Shown here: piece after piece, positions 35,613 through 45,633 of the stretch | Layout of the letters: every line of letters begins with the position of its first letter | Numbering within the stretch: the first letter of the stretch is position 1 | Source of the DNA: an uncultured Pseudomonadales bacterium | GTDB taxonomy: Bacteria > Pseudomonadota > Gammaproteobacteria > Pseudomonadales > Cellvibrionaceae | Assembly: GCA_947488935.1 (NCBI GenBank) | Contig: CANLBN010000006.1 | Span: 1 to 64,000 of the forward strand | Length of the DNA stretch: 64,000 nucleotides | Reading direction: 5' to 3' | Notes under the pieces: model-generated | Told to the model about the DNA's origin: nothing | The model's database searches: none | Seen by the model: only the letters and a program-made list of their open reading frames with translations | Translations under genes and position numbers: made by a program

Positions 35613-35640
35613 TGAACTTTTAATGATACACCTAGTCTGA
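35613..35640 (+). promoter_or_regulatory. SigmaE/ECF-type promoter of Cys-repeat gene 2
   Basis: TGAACTT (35613-35619), 16 nt, then TCTGA (35636-35640) has the same elements and spacing as the site at 34253. It lies about 100 bp before the start codon. Conservation within otherwise diverged flanks argues for function. Confidence 0.75.
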
Positions 35641-35742
35641 TCTTATACATATTTACTGAAATAGTAACAATATTAATACGAGTTAACGCTACTATCTTTA
35701 AAGTAAGCATTATTGTTACGTAACCTAATGAGGATTTTCACA

Positions 35743-36021
35743 ATGAGAAATCAAAAAGCAAAAGCAAAACTGTCATTAACCACTGTTGCAAAAAACAAAC
35801 CTTTAACACTTGCTGCAGGCGCATTTTGCTTGTTGCTAGGCGCTGCCCCAGTACATGCTGTTTGCGATCCTTGTGCGGCACTTAACAAATGGTCAAGCTC
35901 AAGCAACCCTTGTGCTGCCAAAAACCCTTGTGCAGCTAAAAACCCTTGCGCAGCTAAAAGCCCTTGCGCTGCCAAAAACCCTTGTGCAGCTAAAAACCCT
36001 TGTGCAGCTAAAAAATATTAA
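35743..36021 (+). CDS. Secreted Cys-repeat (NPCAAK) protein 2
   Basis: This 92-residue paralogue of the protein at 34384 has an almost identical signal peptide (LTTVAKNKPLTLAAGAFCLL). The mature part starts CDPCAALNKWSSSS and continues with six hexads (five NPCAAK, one SPCAAK), ending KY. The start at 35743 has an AGGA SD; the 10 extra upstream codons of the open frame are not conserved in copy 1. Repeat number and the two odd hexads of copy 1 differ between paralogues, indicating expansion and contraction. It has eight mature Cys. Confidence 0.85.
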   Translation: MRNQKAKAKLSLTTVAKNKPLTLAAGAFCLLLGAAPVHAVCDPCAALNKWSSSSNPCAAKNPCAAKNPCAAKSPCAAKNPCAAKNPCAAKKY

Positions 36022-36054
36022 TTCTACACCCAAAAACTTAAAGTAAATCACACA

Positions 36055-36102
36055 TAAAAAAAGCCAAACAATCATTTTATATTGTTTGGCTTTTTTTTGT
36101 TT
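36055..36102. terminator. Bidirectional terminator between Cys-repeat gene 2 and a chemoreceptor gene
   Basis: AAAAAAGCCAAACA and TGTTTGGCTTTTTT-type arms with long A/T tracts form a strong hairpin 35 bp after the Cys-repeat stop. The convergent chemoreceptor gene ends at 36110. Confidence 0.92.
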
Positions 36103-36109
36103 ATCAAAA

Positions 36110-37441
36110 CTATTTTACCTCTTCATCCATCCCATCAGAAAACACACTAACAGCAGTCACGACACCACTTAGGCGATCTTTTATTTGTGTGATCATATCA
36201 CCTGCTTGACCGGCAAGCTCGACACCTGACTCCGATTGCGATTGGCAGGTCGTCATACTGGTAATAGCGGAAGATGTTAGGGATTGGATCTTATCGATCA
36301 TTTCCGAAATTTCTTGTGTAGAGATACTAGTACGTCCCGCTAACTGTCTAACTTCGTCGGCAACTACAGCAAAACCACGACCTTGATCACCTGCACGTGC
36401 AGCTTCGATGGCCGCATTTAGGGCTAGCAAGTTTGTCTGTTCTGCAATACCACGAATAGTATTAACAATATTGGTAATTTGTTCAGATTGATTAGCCAGA
36501 TCATTAATTGTCGAAGCAGACTCTGCAATCGCCTCGGAGATATTATTCATCTCCATTACTGCTTTATGGATAACCTCTGCACCTTCTTGGGCGGTCTCAT
36601 CCGTCGATTTTGCCAACTCATGTGCTTTGACGGCACTTTCGGTATTTGCCATTTGAACCGAGACTCTCTTAGTAATATCCGATGCAAATTTCACTACTTT
36701 ATAAGTTTTACCCATTGAATTTTTGATAGGGTTATAAGTTGCCTCTAGCCATAGGGTACCGCCTGATGCATTAATACGCTCAAAGCGACCGCCAAATGCT
36801 TCACCCTGGGCAAGTCTCTTCCAAAAATCACCGTACTCTTTTGTCTTTGCGTAGTCGTCCTTACAAAAAATTCGATGATGCTTGCCGCGAATATCTTCTA
36901 CTTTATAGCCAGCCGCTGCACAAAAGTTTTCGTTAGCACAAATGATAGTGCCCTCTAAATCAAATTCAATCACGGCAACTGAGCGGTTTAGCGCTGTCAT
37001 TAAATGATCGGTTTTCTTCAGGCCTTCCATTTTTTCGGTGACATCAGAAGCAAACTTAATAATTTTAAAAACTTGGCCATCTTCGTCAAGGATCGGTGTA
37101 TAAGAGGCCTCTAACCATAAATGCTTGCCATCTTTACGGACTCGCTTAAATTCGCCCGATACAAATTGGCCATTGCCTAATTTTTTCCAAAAATCCTTAT
37201 ACTCGGCGCTTTTAGCTAAAGCCTCTTCACAAAACATTCGGTGGTGCTGACCCACTACCTCATCAAGCGAATAGCCAACGGTATCCAAAAAATTCTGATT
37301 AGCCGTGATGATCTCACCCGATACCAAAAACTCAATGGTGGCCATAGAATTTTTGATAGCAGTAATAATTGCATCGCTTTCCTTCAGCTTTTTCTCAATG
37401 TCTTCATGTTCCATTGTTTTTTTGTTAAAAAAATTAAACAT
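36110..37441 (-). CDS. Cytoplasmic PAS-PAS methyl-accepting chemotaxis protein
   Basis: This soluble receptor of 443 residues from the ATG at 37441 (AGGG SD) lacks TM segments. An in-frame TTG at 37486 would add 15 residues. Two PAS domains (about 20-140 and 145-262) carry paired HHRMFC / HHRIFC motifs and [11 protein letters not shown] / [12 protein letters not shown] short MCP signalling domain follows with the hairpin tip [37 protein letters not shown]. The architecture matches BdlA-type redox or energy sensors involved in biofilm dispersal. Ligand and cofactor are unknown. Confidence 0.9.
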   Translation of the reverse strand: MFNFFNKKTMEHEDIEKKLKESDAIITAIKNSMATIEFLVSGEIITANQNFLDTVGYSLDEVVGQHHRMFCEEALAKSAEYKDFWKKLGNGQFVSGEFKRVRKDGKHLWLEASYTPILDEDGQVFKIIKFASDVTEKMEGLKKTDHLMTALNRSVAVIEFDLEGTIICANENFCAAAGYKVEDIRGKHHRIFCKDDYAKTKEYGDFWKRLAQGEAFGGRFERINASGGTLWLEATYNPIKNSMGKTYKVVKFASDITKRVSVQMANTESAVKAHELAKSTDETAQEGAEVIHKAVMEMNNISEAIAESASTINDLANQSEQITNIVNTIRGIAEQTNLLALNAAIEAARAGDQGRGFAVVADEVRQLAGRTSISTQEISEMIDKIQSLTSSAITSMTTCQSQSESGVELAGQAGDMITQIKDRLSGVVTAVSVFSDGMDEEVK

Positions 37442-37825
37442 TTGCTTTACCCTACTTAGATCAACTATGTCGCTAGTTATGCCCAATAATCTACTTATTA
37501 ATTATTTAACGTCTCGATGTATGCACATCTGAGATCATTAAAATATTAAATACCTTCTTTTACTATAGTAAGGATTGTCCAAAATAAAAGAAAATAGTCG
37601 ATTATTTATAGTAAGCGCTGCTAAAGCCATACGCCCGGTACAAACCCTCGAATCACCGTCAGATGCTTCTTGTCGAGCTTAGATGGATGATAAAGTCCGT
37701 TGAATATAAGCTTAGCTACTTATTACTAATTAGTCAGACATCACTTACATATATCTGGTATAATTGCTAATTAAGCTCGAAACATCTTTGAGTTAATCTT
37801 TTTATCCCATATTTTTCAGGTATTC

Positions 37826-39535
37826 ATGACTTCATCAACCCCCAATACAGCAACTTTGTTTGCAGATCTGGGCTTGCCTCAGCCTTTATTACAATCTCTC
37901 TCTGAACTTGGCTACGAAAAGCCTTCACCAATTCAAGCAGCTAGCATACCCATTTTACTGGAAGGCAGAGATTTATTAGGACAAGCACAAACAGGTACAG
38001 GTAAAACAGCAGCTTTTGCGCTACCCATGCTGACCAATCTAGACCCTAAAAAGAAATACCCACAGCTACTCGTACTAGCACCAACACGCGAGCTAGCCAT
38101 ACAGGTTGCAGAGGCATTCCAACGTTATTCCCGCAATATGGGCTTTAGTGTTTTGCCAATCTATGGCGGGCAATCATATACCAACCAACTTAAGCAGCTA
38201 AAACGTGGCGCACAAATTATTGTGGGCACACCTGGTCGCGTTATGGACCATATCAACCGCGGTACATTAGTACTCAAAGAGCTCGAGGCACTGGTATTAG
38301 ACGAAGCCGACGAAATGCTACGTATGGGCTTTATTGATGATGTTGAGTGGATTTTAAAGCATACCCCCGAATCTCGACAGATCGCTCTTTTTTCAGCGAC
38401 TATGCCAAAAGAGATTAAAAAGGTTGCCAATACCTACCTAAACAACCCAGAACACGTCAAAATTGAAACCAAGACAACAACGGCGAGTACTATTCGTCAG
38501 CGCTATTCTCTAGTTAATAACAACCAAAAACTACACGCATTTGCACGTGTACTAGAGGTAGTAGACTTTGACGCAGTCATTGTTTTTGTGCGCACTAAAC
38601 TCGCTACTGTCGATGTTGCCGAAAAACTATCCGCTCGCGGCTATCGCTGCCAAGCGCTTAATGGCGATATCCCGCAAAACCAGCGTGAACAAGTCATTGA
38701 TAAAATGAAGCGCGGTAAGCTCGATATTTTAGTCGCTACCGATGTCGCTGCTCGCGGTCTCGATATAGAGCGCATTAGCCACGTTGTTAACTTTGATATA
38801 CCCCTCGATACAGAGTCTTATATCCACCGTATTGGCCGTACTGGCCGTGCTGGCCGCCAAGGTGAGGCAATTTTATTTGTCACACCTCGTGAGCGTCGTC
38901 TACTTAACGCTATTGAGCGTGCGACGAATAGCCCAATGGAAACCATGGAAATCCCGTCGGCTAATGACATTAACAAAAAACGTGCAAGCGATTTTAAACA
39001 GCTTATCGGTGAAACCATCGATAAAGTGGATCTAGAGCGTTTTAGTCAGCTAGTCTCCGAGTTTATGCAAGAAGGCGATAGTGCACCAGAAACTATCGCT
39101 GCGGCTCTAGCCTATATTGCACAATCAAACAAACCATTGTTTGAAGCCGAGACAGAGTTTAAGCCAGAAAAACGTGAATTTGACCGAAGTGATCGCAACG
39201 AACGCTCTCGTGGGCGCTCAAATTCTCGTGATGGTAATCGTGACTCTCGTGACAATAATCGCGATCGTGGCAAGCGCAAAAAAGGGCCACATAAAGCCGA
39301 AGATATGCGCACCTACCGCATTCAAGTTGGCCGTAACGATGGTATAAAGCCAGGTAATATAGTTGGCGCTATTGCCAATGAGGCAGATCTTGACAGTAAA
39401 AACATTGGTCATATTAAAATCAATGACGATCACTCTACTGTCGATCTACCCAAGGCAATGCCCAAAGCCATGATCAAAAAGTTACAAAAAGCGTATGTTT
39501 GTGGCAAACCAATGGGTTTAACTGAGCCTAATTAA
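37826..39535 (+). CDS. deaD: DEAD-box RNA helicase DeaD (CsdA)
   Basis: This 569-residue ATP-dependent RNA helicase takes part in ribosome assembly and cold adaptation. The Q motif, AQTGTGKT (Walker A), PTRELAIQ, VLDEADEML, SAT, ATDVAARGLD and HRIGRTGRAGR are all intact. A charged Arg/Asp/Asn/Ser-rich linker (about 450-490) leads to a C-terminal DbpA-like RNA-binding domain (YRIQVGRNDGIKPGNIVGAIANEADLDSKNIGHIKI), which places it in the DeaD group. The 384-bp upstream gap is consistent with the long structured leader known for deaD in E. coli. Confidence 0.95.
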   Translation: MTSSTPNTATLFADLGLPQPLLQSLSELGYEKPSPIQAASIPILLEGRDLLGQAQTGTGKTAAFALPMLTNLDPKKKYPQLLVLAPTRELAIQVAEAFQRYSRNMGFSVLPIYGGQSYTNQLKQLKRGAQIIVGTPGRVMDHINRGTLVLKELEALVLDEADEMLRMGFIDDVEWILKHTPESRQIALFSATMPKEIKKVANTYLNNPEHVKIETKTTTASTIRQRYSLVNNNQKLHAFARVLEVVDFDAVIVFVRTKLATVDVAEKLSARGYRCQALNGDIPQNQREQVIDKMKRGKLDILVATDVAARGLDIERISHVVNFDIPLDTESYIHRIGRTGRAGRQGEAILFVTPRERRLLNAIERATNSPMETMEIPSANDINKKRASDFKQLIGETIDKVDLERFSQLVSEFMQEGDSAPETIAAALAYIAQSNKPLFEAETEFKPEKREFDRSDRNERSRGRSNSRDGNRDSRDNNRDRGKRKKGPHKAEDMRTYRIQVGRNDGIKPGNIVGAIANEADLDSKNIGHIKINDDHSTVDLPKAMPKAMIKKLQKAYVCGKPMGLTEPN

Positions 39536-39612
39536 TATAGGAACCTCTGACTAAGCCCATGGTTTAGCAGTAATCAGCAATACAAGGTCTTCATGGCAAA
39601 GTAGTAATAGCA

Positions 39613-40350
39613 ATGAATCTTATTTTACTTTTTTGTGAAGACTTTATTACCCCTTTCGATAGCACCTCTGATACCACAGGCCAAGTAAGGCTTAGTGACC
39701 GCAGGCTCCACCATATTCAACGCGTTCATAAAGCCAAGATTGGCGATACCCTTAGCGTTGGCTTACTCAATGGCAATATCGGCGAAGGTCTGCTGCTATC
39801 TTTAGAGGACGACCACTGCGTGCTCGATATAACACTGCAGCTTAGTCCACCACCGCCCTTGCCTCTTACCTTAATACTGGCATTGCCTAGGCCCAAAATG
39901 CTCAAACGCACACTACAAACTTGTGCGACGATGGGGGTAAAAACCATCATATTGGTGAACAGCTACCGCGTAGAAAAGAGTTTTTGGCAAAGCCCTTTAT
40001 TAGACCAAAACGCGATAAAAGAGCAATTGCTATTAGGGCTTGAGCAAGCGAAAGATACCGTCTTACCCGAAGTATTCCTGGAAAAGCGCTTTAAACCCTT
40101 TGTCGAGGACACATTACCCGCGCTCTCCGAGACAGCCACAAAGCTCGTTGCGCACCCCAACAAACAGTTTCAAGCGCCTATAAAAGCGAATATTCATCAA
40201 CAAACATTTTTAGCCGTAGGGCCAGAAGGTGGCTTTATTCAATATGAAGTCGATAAGCTGCTAGAGATAGGTTTTAGCGGCATCAGCTTAGGGCCTAGAA
40301 TTTTACGTGTCGAAACCGCAATACCCGTATTGCTTGCCCATTTATTTTAA
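39613..40350 (+). CDS. rsmE: 16S rRNA (uracil-1498-N3)-methyltransferase RsmE
   Basis: RsmE methylates U1498 in the decoding centre. The 245-residue SPOUT-fold protein has an N-terminal PUA-like part (RLSDRRLHHIQRVHKAKIGDTL). The trefoil-knot motifs LAVGPEGGF and GISLGPRILRVETAIPVLLA are at its C-terminus. Its length matches E. coli RsmE (243). It is transcribed alone after deaD. Confidence 0.94.
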   Translation: MNLILLFCEDFITPFDSTSDTTGQVRLSDRRLHHIQRVHKAKIGDTLSVGLLNGNIGEGLLLSLEDDHCVLDITLQLSPPPPLPLTLILALPRPKMLKRTLQTCATMGVKTIILVNSYRVEKSFWQSPLLDQNAIKEQLLLGLEQAKDTVLPEVFLEKRFKPFVEDTLPALSETATKLVAHPNKQFQAPIKANIHQQTFLAVGPEGGFIQYEVDKLLEIGFSGISLGPRILRVETAIPVLLAHLF

Positions 40351-40610
40351 TGCCCCACTACTATTTTCTCTTAGATTCCCCCTCTCTTATTCCCCTATTT
40401 ATAGCTAGCTGTAAGCCAATACTTTTAAGGCTATACAGCTAACAGTACTTACTTGACAAGAAATCAATCAGAACTAGGCTAAAGGGTATAAGAATGTAAA
40501 TATTTTACATTTATTTGAAAGAATTAAAGTCCGTTATTCAATGATAGCTGTCAACTAGCATTTACGGGTTGTTTTTCTTTTCTCCTCATTAATGCTTCGA
40601 GAACTTCGCT

Positions 40611-42503
40611 ATGACGATCAAAAACAAAATCATCCTCTATTTAGCACTGTCGATATCTGCGATGGTGATTTTACTAAATGCTATTAATTACTATGACTAT
40701 CAAGAATCGTCGATTAGACACGCTACGATTCAACTAGAAGAAGAGGTAAGTTTAGGCGCCAAGTCATTAGAGCAAAAAATGGAAGTTTATTTTCGAGGCT
40801 TAGAACTAGCGGCAAAATCCTATAAACCTACTCGGGTTGATAATGCACAATCACCCGACGATATTGTAGAAGATATCGATGTACTCAAAAACCTACAAGT
40901 ACTATCCAATGCATTAGAGTCTTACTCAGGCCATAGCGACGGTACAACCTATTCTGGCCTACGCAACGGTGCGATCCCTAAATTTAACGCAAAAGACTTA
41001 AAACGTGAGTGGTTTTTGCGTATCTTTGCTGGCGAGAAGCGTCTTATCACTAAGCCTTACACATCATCGAATGGCGACTTAGTGATGGCCTTGGCGGTAC
41101 CCGTCACAGAAGGCAACAACGTTATTGCCACCATGAATATCAACCTTGCCTTAACAGAAATTAAAAACTTTACCGACAGATTAATTGCTAGCGGTAACTT
41201 TGATCTAATACGTCCCGATGGTTATATTATTTCATCGGAAACCGAGTGGATAGGTAAAAACCAGTACGAGCGCTACCCAGAACTAAAAGTCATCGAGAAC
41301 CAAGAGTCGGGTTTTATCACGCTTATGCTCAACGGAGAAAAACACGAAGTTGCGTTTAATACAGTGCCAGGCCTTGGCTGGAAAGTATTTCGCTACGAGC
41401 CATCTCGATTAATTTATGCAGACTCTAACGCTAACCTAAAAGAAGTGATTATTATTGCTGTAGTATCATTTACTATTTTACTACTGTTTATTGGTTTTAT
41501 TATTAATCGCTCGCTAGAACCCTTAGTCCGCCTTAAGGAAACCATGCGTGACCTTGCCGGTGGCGAAGGTGATTTAACGCAACGACTCCCCATTAATGGC
41601 AACAATGAGATCAGCGAAATCTCTCATGAAGTGAACCAATTTATTAACAACATTCATACAATGGTTATCGACATAAGGGATTCATCAGAAACCATTAGCC
41701 ACTCGGTTAATGAACTCGGTGAGTTTAATCAGCAAAACGATGTACGACTCTCGCAACACGGTACAGAAACCAATAAAGTGGTCACCGCGATAGAAGGAAT
41801 GCGTGTCACTGCAACGAATGTTGCCGACAATGCGATTAACGCTGCAAAACTTACCGACCAAACCACCAACAACGCCAATGAATCAAAGAACGCCATATCG
41901 CGCTCTAACGCCACTATCGAGCAATTAATCGATGATGTTAAACAAGTATCATCACAAATTACCGATATTAATGGTGAAATTAATAATATTACCGACGTAT
42001 TAAATATGATTGGTGCTATTGCAGAGCAAACTAATTTACTCGCATTGAATGCTGCCATTGAGGCGGCTCGCGCAGGTGAACAAGGCCGTGGCTTTGCTGT
42101 TGTAGCCGATGAAGTTCGTGCATTAGCCGCGCGTACACAATCGTGCACTGGCGAAATAGAAAAAACATTAACGCGCTTACAGGCCTCGTCCAACGAAGCG
42201 ATTAACGCTGCTGAGTCATCTCAAGTGACCTGCGAAAAAACCTCTGAAAGTGTTGTTACCATCAATCAAGAGCTCGATACTATCATTGCATCAGTAGAAG
42301 AGATGAGCAGTTTTAACAACACCATTGCCACCTCGGCTGAGGAGCAAAGTGGCGTTACCGATAAGATTGCAGGTAACATTACCGAGATTCACGAGATTGT
42401 TGCAGAGCTGGTAAACAATAGTAAATCGACTATAGACTCAACTAACAATTTAACAAACAGTAATCAACGTTTAGAAAATATTGTTAGACAATTTAAATTA
42501 TAA
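40611..42503 (+). CDS. dCache-type methyl-accepting chemotaxis protein
   Basis: This 630-residue membrane receptor has TM1 (about 8-28), a periplasmic double-Cache sensor (about 35-270) and TM2 (about 277-300). It continues with HAMP (about 300-353; [26 protein letters not shown]) and the MCP signalling domain. The tip is [43 protein letters not shown]. Cache sensors of this kind usually bind small nutrients such as amino acids; the ligand cannot be inferred. No flagellar sigma site is evident in the 260-bp upstream gap. Confidence 0.93.
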   Translation: MTIKNKIILYLALSISAMVILLNAINYYDYQESSIRHATIQLEEEVSLGAKSLEQKMEVYFRGLELAAKSYKPTRVDNAQSPDDIVEDIDVLKNLQVLSNALESYSGHSDGTTYSGLRNGAIPKFNAKDLKREWFLRIFAGEKRLITKPYTSSNGDLVMALAVPVTEGNNVIATMNINLALTEIKNFTDRLIASGNFDLIRPDGYIISSETEWIGKNQYERYPELKVIENQESGFITLMLNGEKHEVAFNTVPGLGWKVFRYEPSRLIYADSNANLKEVIIIAVVSFTILLLFIGFIINRSLEPLVRLKETMRDLAGGEGDLTQRLPINGNNEISEISHEVNQFINNIHTMVIDIRDSSETISHSVNELGEFNQQNDVRLSQHGTETNKVVTAIEGMRVTATNVADNAINAAKLTDQTTNNANESKNAISRSNATIEQLIDDVKQVSSQITDINGEINNITDVLNMIGAIAEQTNLLALNAAIEAARAGEQGRGFAVVADEVRALAARTQSCTGEIEKTLTRLQASSNEAINAAESSQVTCEKTSESVVTINQELDTIIASVEEMSSFNNTIATSAEEQSGVTDKIAGNITEIHEIVAELVNNSKSTIDSTNNLTNSNQRLENIVRQFKL

Positions 42504-42510
42504 AATACAA

Positions 42511-42540
42511 AGCAGCGTTTATATTTTTATAGACGCTGCT
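42511..42540. terminator. Bidirectional hairpin between chemoreceptor and ttcA
   Basis: AGCAGCGT (42511-42518) pairs with ACGCTGCT (42533-42540) around an AT-rich loop. It touches the ttcA stop and lies 8 bp after the chemoreceptor stop. Confidence 0.75.
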
Positions 42541-43526
42541 TATAAATTAACCGCCCCAATTTTATCGTCACCAGCCCACGCTAGCACATCACTCTTATTC
42601 GTAGCCTCTTTTTCTGCCAGTGTCTCTGCACTGTAAAACAAGCCTTCCATATTACCGCTAATAACATGTTTACTCTGCTCTTGGGTAACTTTATTGCTGT
42701 CATTATTTGCAGTGCGATCTATCGATAAATTTATAAAATCAAATAAGTTGGCATCGGCAAGGTGAGAAGGAGAAACGCGAGTTAAGGCACCAAAAATGGT
42801 TTCGGTTCTTCCGGGGAATTGTTTATCCCATTCACTAAGCATTGCTTTTATTGTTTGTCGCTGTAGGTTTTCTTGCGAGCCACATAAATTACAAGGGATA
42901 ATAGGAAACTGCTTAGCCTGGGCATATTTTTCGATATCGCTTTCACGGCAATAAGCCATAGGGCGAATAATAATATTGCGCTGATCGTCGGCCAGCAGTT
43001 TAGGGGGCATTGCTTTGAGCCTGCCACCATAAAATAAATTAAGAAAAAGCGTCTCGACAATATCGTCTTTATGATGCCCAAGCGCTACCTTTGTTGCGCC
43101 TATTTCTTCGGCAAAACCATACAGCGTGCCACGCCTTAGACGAGAACATAAACCACAGGTTGTTTTACCCTCGGGGATAACCGACTTAACAACACTGTAG
43201 GTGTCCTTCTCGACAATATAATAAGGCACACCCACTTCATCTAAATAGTTTGGCAAGATATGTTCAGGAAATCCCGGCTGTTTTTGATCCATGTTAACGG
43301 CAACCAGCTCAAAATTAACCGGTGCTATTTTTTGTAAGGCCATCAATAAGCTCAGCATCGCATAGGAGTCCTTCCCACCCGATAAGCAAACCATTATCTT
43401 ATCGCCTTCTTCTATCATATTAAAATCGGCAATTGCCTGCCCTACATGGCGGCGTAGGCGCTTATTGAGTTTATTAAATTCAAGCCGCTGTTTGCGATCA
43501 TCGGTTTCTGGCATGGTTGTGTTCAC
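42540..43526 (-). CDS. ttcA: tRNA 2-thiocytidine(32) synthetase TtcA
   Basis: TtcA is an Fe-S-dependent enzyme that thiolates C32 of certain tRNAs. The 328-residue protein has the PP-loop [17 protein letters not shown] (near 45-60). Cluster-binding Cys pairs are in [12 protein letters not shown] (about 120) and [15 protein letters not shown] (about 211), together with [19 protein letters not shown]. This is the second tRNA sulfur-modification function in the window besides tusDCBE, although MnmA is not present. Confidence 0.95.
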   Translation of the reverse strand: MNTTMPETDDRKQRLEFNKLNKRLRRHVGQAIADFNMIEEGDKIMVCLSGGKDSYAMLSLLMALQKIAPVNFELVAVNMDQKQPGFPEHILPNYLDEVGVPYYIVEKDTYSVVKSVIPEGKTTCGLCSRLRRGTLYGFAEEIGATKVALGHHKDDIVETLFLNLFYGGRLKAMPPKLLADDQRNIIIRPMAYCRESDIEKYAQAKQFPIIPCNLCGSQENLQRQTIKAMLSEWDKQFPGRTETIFGALTRVSPSHLADANLFDFINLSIDRTANNDSNKVTQEQSKHVISGNMEGLFYSAETLAEKEATNKSDVLAWAGDDKIGAVNL

Positions 43527-43831
43527 AATTGTCGTATGTTTAGTCTGTATTTGAGTCTTATATTTGAAAAAAGCCTACTGGCTAGGGCGTCATTGTATCT
43601 AACTTTATGGCCAATAGGCCAAACATTATGCACATCGTACCCACCAACTGGCTAGATTTTATCAAAGGCATAGAGTTGCCACACCTTGGGCACAGGACTG
43701 CCTACTTTTTGCCGATTAAGCCAATTCTTATGGGAAGAATTTGTCCGCATATAAGGCGGCAATTCAAAGGAATATCCATAGTACTCGTAGCCAGCCCAGC
43801 TATCTCGGCTAATATAATTTTAAGCCAAAAC

Positions 43832-43847
43832 TGGCATAGGCTTTGCT
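43832..43847 (+). promoter_or_regulatory. Sigma54 promoter of the YcgR-like gene
   Basis: The plus strand reads TGGCATAGGCTTTGCT, with GG-N10-GC spacing and TTGCT -12. The predicted start near 43858 is about 100 bp before the PilZ gene. The rest of the 434-bp gap (43527-43960) shows no convincing gene. Confidence 0.83.
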
Positions 43848-43960
43848 CTTACTTTGATATAGAAACTGATATGAGAAGCGGTATAGGAATTCTATATCAG
43901 TAACGTATAAATAATTTACCGTTAACTATCTACTGCCCAGCAAGCAGAGAGAGTTAGCCA

Positions 43961-44773
43961 ATGACTAAACCCTTTATTCAGATTATTCATAGAGCATTTG
44001 TAGTTATGAACATTTTTGACCGCGTATTCGGCCGTTTATCAAAACCAACATCAGAGCCCAAGACAGAACAACTCGATTCGCATTCAAGCCTTTTTTCACA
44101 GGTGAACCGCTATGCCTCGCTGATTGGACTGCAGGACCAACGGCAACTCATCGAGGTTATCTCGCCCGATTTTACCGACAGCTTTCAGAGCATGATTATT
44201 GGCGTTGACCTTTATCAGCAGCAATTAATTATTGATGAATTGTCACCCAAAATCCAAAACCCTGAGACACTCGTTGGGAGAAAACTAACCATACGTCATC
44301 AAAAAGACAAACAAATGATTAATATCACCGTTGATGTTATAGCATGGTCAGAAGATACCCAGTGCCTGCATTTAGCTCTGCCCGAAGATACCACCTATGC
44401 ACCACGTAGGCGAGATTATCGAATGGAGCTACTGAGCAATGCACCGGTCAATGCCGTTATTACGCCGGTATACGGCTCGCCTTGGCACTCGACCTTAACG
44501 AATATTAGCCTTGGTGGCATGCGTATTATTGTTTCTGGCGATTTGCGCTCAGAGCTAGAAAAGCACAAACCCTTAAAAAAATGCAGCATTGTGCTCCCCT
44601 CTAACCATTTACCTGCCGAACCACCCATACACTGTAGTGGCCGAGTTAAATCCTTCCGCTTTATTGGCAGGCCTTACAGGCGCACCGAGATAAGTATTGA
44701 ATTTGGCGCTATGAGCGAATCCGATCAATTAGCAATAGAGCAATTTATAGAACAGGTCTCTATTGCCGCATAA
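43961..44773 (+). CDS. YcgR-like PilZ-domain flagellar brake protein
   Basis: The 270-residue protein has an N-terminal YcgR/PilZN-type domain (about 55-150). This is followed by a PilZ domain (about 150-260) with the c-di-GMP-binding motifs RRRDYR and NISLGGMR. YcgR slows the flagellar motor when c-di-GMP is high. The start at 43961 has an AGAGAG SD; an internal ATG at 44006 lacks one. A sigma54 promoter upstream ties it to the FleQ regulon although it lies 12 kb from the flagellar block. Confidence 0.88.
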   Translation: MTKPFIQIIHRAFVVMNIFDRVFGRLSKPTSEPKTEQLDSHSSLFSQVNRYASLIGLQDQRQLIEVISPDFTDSFQSMIIGVDLYQQQLIIDELSPKIQNPETLVGRKLTIRHQKDKQMINITVDVIAWSEDTQCLHLALPEDTTYAPRRRDYRMELLSNAPVNAVITPVYGSPWHSTLTNISLGGMRIIVSGDLRSELEKHKPLKKCSIVLPSNHLPAEPPIHCSGRVKSFRFIGRPYRRTEISIEFGAMSESDQLAIEQFIEQVSIAA

Positions 44774-44868
44774 GCGGCAAGCTATTGATAAAACCACTCA
44801 CTATTATTTGTATCGAATAAAGACATGTATAATCGACTGACTCCACCACAAGGACTTGTCGATTATTT

Positions 44869-45546
44869 ATGTATACCTTACATATCGCTAATAAAAACTA
44901 TTCATCTTGGTCACTAAGGCCCTGGGCTTTAATGCATACCTTAGGCATCCCTTTTGAGGAGCAGCTAACCCCCTTTAAAGGCCAAATTAACTACACAGAT
45001 TTCAAAAAATTTAGCCCAACAGGGCAAGTCCCCTGCCTTATTGATGGCGATCAAATAGTCTGGGAGTCCCTAGGGATTACCGAGTACCTTTATGAAAAAC
45101 ACCCAACGGTATGGCCTAGTACGAGAGAAGCACGTACCTGGGCACGCTGCGCAGCCGCTGAAATGCACGCGGGCTTTAACGCTTTGCGTAACCAATGCCC
45201 AATGAACTGCGCCGTGCGCGTTCGTATGCATCAAATAGACAATGCCCTACAAAAAGACTTAACGCGTATTAATGAGTTATGGGAAGAGGGTTTAGCACGT
45301 TTTGGCGGGCCATTTTTAGCAGGTAATGCGTTTAGTGCTGTCGATGCCTTTTTTGCACCCGTTGTTTTTAGGCTACAAACCTACGGCTTACCACTAAGCC
45401 CACCGGTACAAAAATATGTACAACATATACTTGCCCTGCCCTCGATTAAACAATGGGAACAGCAAGCCATAGCCGAGCCATGGAAAGAGCCAAGCCATGA
45501 GGAAGAAGCACTCGCAGCAGGAGTTGTTATTACAGATTTTCGCTAA
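44869..45546 (+). CDS. Glutathione S-transferase family protein
   Basis: The 225-residue protein has a thioredoxin-like N-terminal GST domain (LHIANKNYSSWSLRPWALMHTLGIPFEE). This contains the likely Ser at the GSH site, then FSPTGQVPCLIDGDQIVWESLGITEYL (cis-Pro and the Glu-Ser GSH-binding pair). A helical C-terminal domain follows. It is monocistronic and converges on the giant LamG gene. The substrate is unknown. Confidence 0.93.
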   Translation: MYTLHIANKNYSSWSLRPWALMHTLGIPFEEQLTPFKGQINYTDFKKFSPTGQVPCLIDGDQIVWESLGITEYLYEKHPTVWPSTREARTWARCAAAEMHAGFNALRNQCPMNCAVRVRMHQIDNALQKDLTRINELWEEGLARFGGPFLAGNAFSAVDAFFAPVVFRLQTYGLPLSPPVQKYVQHILALPSIKQWEQQAIAEPWKEPSHEEEALAAGVVITDFR

Positions 45547-45583
45547 GAATTGGAATATTATTTTTATTCATAAGGAGCTGACA

Positions 45584-45624
45584 TCTCTCTAATGGTGATG
45601 TTAAAAACACCACTATTAGAGAGA
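45584..45624. terminator. Bidirectional hairpin between GST gene and LamG gene
   Basis: CTCTCTAAT pairs with ATTAGAGAG, and the inner GGTG with CACC, across a loop containing TTAAAAA. It sits in the 87-bp gap between two convergent genes. Confidence 0.7.
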
Positions 45625-45633
45625 ACCATCAAA

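Noticed and set aside
33961-36110. Genomic island integrated at tRNA-Arg carrying the Cys-repeat module
   Set aside because: No integrase and no repeat of the tRNA 3' end were found.
43607-43903. 98-codon open frame starting in a palindrome between ttcA and the PilZ gene
   Set aside because: Its sequence has no recognisable pattern, it lacks a good SD, and it overlaps the sigma54 promoter of the YcgR-like gene.
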